Source: JAAFIP01 sp043721235 (GTDB taxonomy: Bacteria > Pseudomonadota > Gammaproteobacteria > Burkholderiales > Burkholderiaceae_C). Taken from it: 15,803 bases of DNA. The stretch lies in NCBI GenBank assembly GCA_043721235.1, contig JAYSRE010000010.1, positions 1 to 15,803 on the forward strand. Reading direction: 5' to 3'. A program made the translations under genes and the position numbers. How positions within the stretch are numbered: position 1 is the stretch's first letter; every line of letters starts with the position of its first letter. Below, piece by piece: positions 14,540 to 15,803 of the stretch. The notes under the pieces are model-generated. The model was not told where the DNA came from. It saw nothing but the letters and a program-made list of their open reading frames with translations, and did not search any database.

Positions 14540-15640
14540 ATGGCATCTAACGACCAAACTAATAGTCAAATTCTGGCAGCCCTGTCTGCCGTGATCGACC
14601 CCAATACAGGCAAAGATTTTGTATCTACTAAAGCAATTAAAAACCTCACCGTGTCAGATGGCGACCTAGCCTTTGACGTAGAGCTGGGCTACCCCGCGCA
14701 AAGCCAAATTCCCGCGTTTCGCAAAGCGCTGATTGCGGCGGCTAAAGCGGTAGCGGGCGTGGACAACGTGTCATGCAACATCGGCATCAAAATTATTGCC
14801 CACGCAGCCCAGCGCGGCGTAGCGCTAATGCCCACGGTAAAAAATATCATTGCCGTAGCCTCGGGCAAAGGCGGCGTGGGCAAAAGCACCACGGCCGTTA
14901 ACTTGGCGCTGGCGCTGGCCGCTGAGGGTGCCAAGGTAGGCCTGCTAGATGCCGACATTTACGGCCCCAGCCAGCCCATGATGATGGGCATTGACGGCAA
15001 GCCCGCAAGCGAAGACGGCAAAACCATGGAGCCGATGGAAAACTACGGCGTGCAGGTGATGTCGATTGGCTTTATGGTGGCCAAAGACGAGGCCATGATT
15101 TGGCGTGGCCCCATGGCCACGCAGGCGCTGGAGCAGCTGCTGCACCAAACCAACTGGAAAGACCTGGACTATTTGCTGGTCGACATGCCGCCAGGCACGG
15201 GCGACATTCAGCTCACATTGAGCCAGCGCGTGCCGCTGACAGGAGCCATCATCGTCACCACGCCGCAAGACATTGCCCTGCTGGACGCTAAAAAAGGCAT
15301 CAAAATGTTTGAAAAAGTGGGTGTACCGATTTTAGGCATCGTAGAAAACATGGCCGTACACATATGCACCCAATGTGGTCATGCAGAGCATATCTTTGGC
15401 CAAGACGGCGGTAAAAAGATGGCCGCTGAATACAACATGGACTACCTGGGCGCACTGCCACTCACCCTGCAAATCCGCGAACAGTCTGACAGCGGTAAGC
15501 CTACTGTGGTGGCTGATCCGGATGGCGAAGTAGCAGGTATGTACAAAGCTATTGCGCGGCAAGTAGCCATCAAAATTGCTGCTAAAGCTAAGGATTTTTC
15601 TAGTAAATTTCCTAGTATCAAGATTTCTAAGGATACTTGA
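14540..15640 (+). CDS. apbC: Mrp/ApbC/NBP35-family Fe-S cluster carrier ATPase
   Basis: A 366-residue cytosolic P-loop ATPase that carries and transfers Fe-S clusters to apoproteins. Residues 1-90 form the MIP18/DUF59-type domain (ILAALSAVIDPNTGKDFVST). The deviant Walker A is SGKGGVGKSTT at 108-118, followed by LLDADIYGPSQP. VDMPPGTGD is the switch/Walker B region. The CxxC that binds the bridging cluster is Cys276-Cys279 (HICTQCGH). ATG 14540 gives the standard N-terminus; an upstream TTG in frame (14462) would add a spurious hydrophobic leader. No good ribosome site is seen. The leader contains AGCCC-(9)-GGGCT at 14482-14500. All key residues are intact. Confidence 0.95.
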   Translation: MASNDQTNSQILAALSAVIDPNTGKDFVSTKAIKNLTVSDGDLAFDVELGYPAQSQIPAFRKALIAAAKAVAGVDNVSCNIGIKIIAHAAQRGVALMPTVKNIIAVASGKGGVGKSTTAVNLALALAAEGAKVGLLDADIYGPSQPMMMGIDGKPASEDGKTMEPMENYGVQVMSIGFMVAKDEAMIWRGPMATQALEQLLHQTNWKDLDYLLVDMPPGTGDIQLTLSQRVPLTGAIIVTTPQDIALLDAKKGIKMFEKVGVPILGIVENMAVHICTQCGHAEHIFGQDGGKKMAAEYNMDYLGALPLTLQIREQSDSGKPTVVADPDGEVAGMYKAIARQVAIKIAAKAKDFSSKFPSIKISKDT

Positions 15641-15680
15641 GGTTTTAATTCGGGTGCAAGGACGCGAAGGGCACTAAGGT

Positions 15681-15803
15681 TGCGCGAAGGACGCGAAAGA
15701 ATACCAAATTAAATTTGAAATTAATTTTTAGTTATCAACTTTAATTTTTATATTTTTCGGTATTTTTTAGGTTTTCTTTTTCTTCTTTCGCGTCCTTCGC
15801 GCA
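15681..15803. repeat. 21-bp perfect inverted repeat around an AT-rich core, at window edge
   Basis: Bases 15681-15701 are the exact reverse complement of 15783-15803. The 81-base centre is strongly AT-rich. The arm is itself repetitive (TTCGCG-tcc-TTCGCG). A related unit, AAGGACGCGAAGG, lies just outside at 15658-15670, so the left arm probably extends outward and the right arm continues past the window. It looks like a MITE-like or REP-like element or a long hairpin. It may also end apbC transcripts. Confidence 0.8.

Overview
The window looks like chromosomal DNA from a betaproteobacterium of the order Burkholderiales, most likely family Comamonadaceae (Rhodoferax/Polaromonas/Limnohabitans type). 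This rests on three things: moderately high GC, the dapF-DUF484-xerC order, and a DUF3460 gene directly ahead of scpA. No rRNA, tRNA, CRISPR array, IS transposase or prophage gene was recognised. Genus is inference; no database search was possible.

Layout, left to right. (1) 1-585, minus: a CAP/SCP-domain lipoprotein cut by the left edge. Its reading frame has no stop inside the window. (2) 768-3794, plus: dapF (lysine/peptidoglycan precursor), a DUF484 protein, xerC (chromosome dimer resolution) and a small unknown gene, tightly packed. (3) 4040-5266, plus: an RlmI-type rRNA methyltransferase. (4) 5267-5625: a 359-base gap holding one copy of a dispersed repeat. (5) 5626-8380, minus: phrB photolyase, a second repeat copy, then scpA and its upstream partner, a DUF3460 gene. 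(6) 8526-11430, plus: a run of three exported proteins: a BamE-like lipoprotein, a large HExxH lipoprotein (putative zinc peptidase) and a small exported beta-rich protein. (7) 11483-12088, minus: a VapBC-type toxin-antitoxin pair. (8) 12237-14420, minus: metG. (9) 14540-15640, plus: apbC/mrp, divergent from metG. (10) 15641-15803: a 21-bp perfect inverted repeat around an AT-rich core, reaching the right edge.

Most genes are housekeeping: cell-wall precursor, chromosome dimer resolution and condensation, DNA repair, tRNA charging, Fe-S delivery, rRNA modification. The accessory content is the CAP lipoprotein, the three-gene exported cassette, the vapBC pair and the repeats.

The most notable observation is a roughly 39-bp repeat with three copies. 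Two are intergenic, flanking phrB. The third lies in the opposite orientation inside dapF, in frame, where it adds about a dozen residues next to a conserved region. dapF and xerC also carry Ser/Ala-rich inserts, so several essential proteins here appear to have grown by in-frame insertion of repeat DNA. Other points worth a look are the HExxH lipoprotein cassette, a low-GC segment inside metG and the edge inverted repeat.
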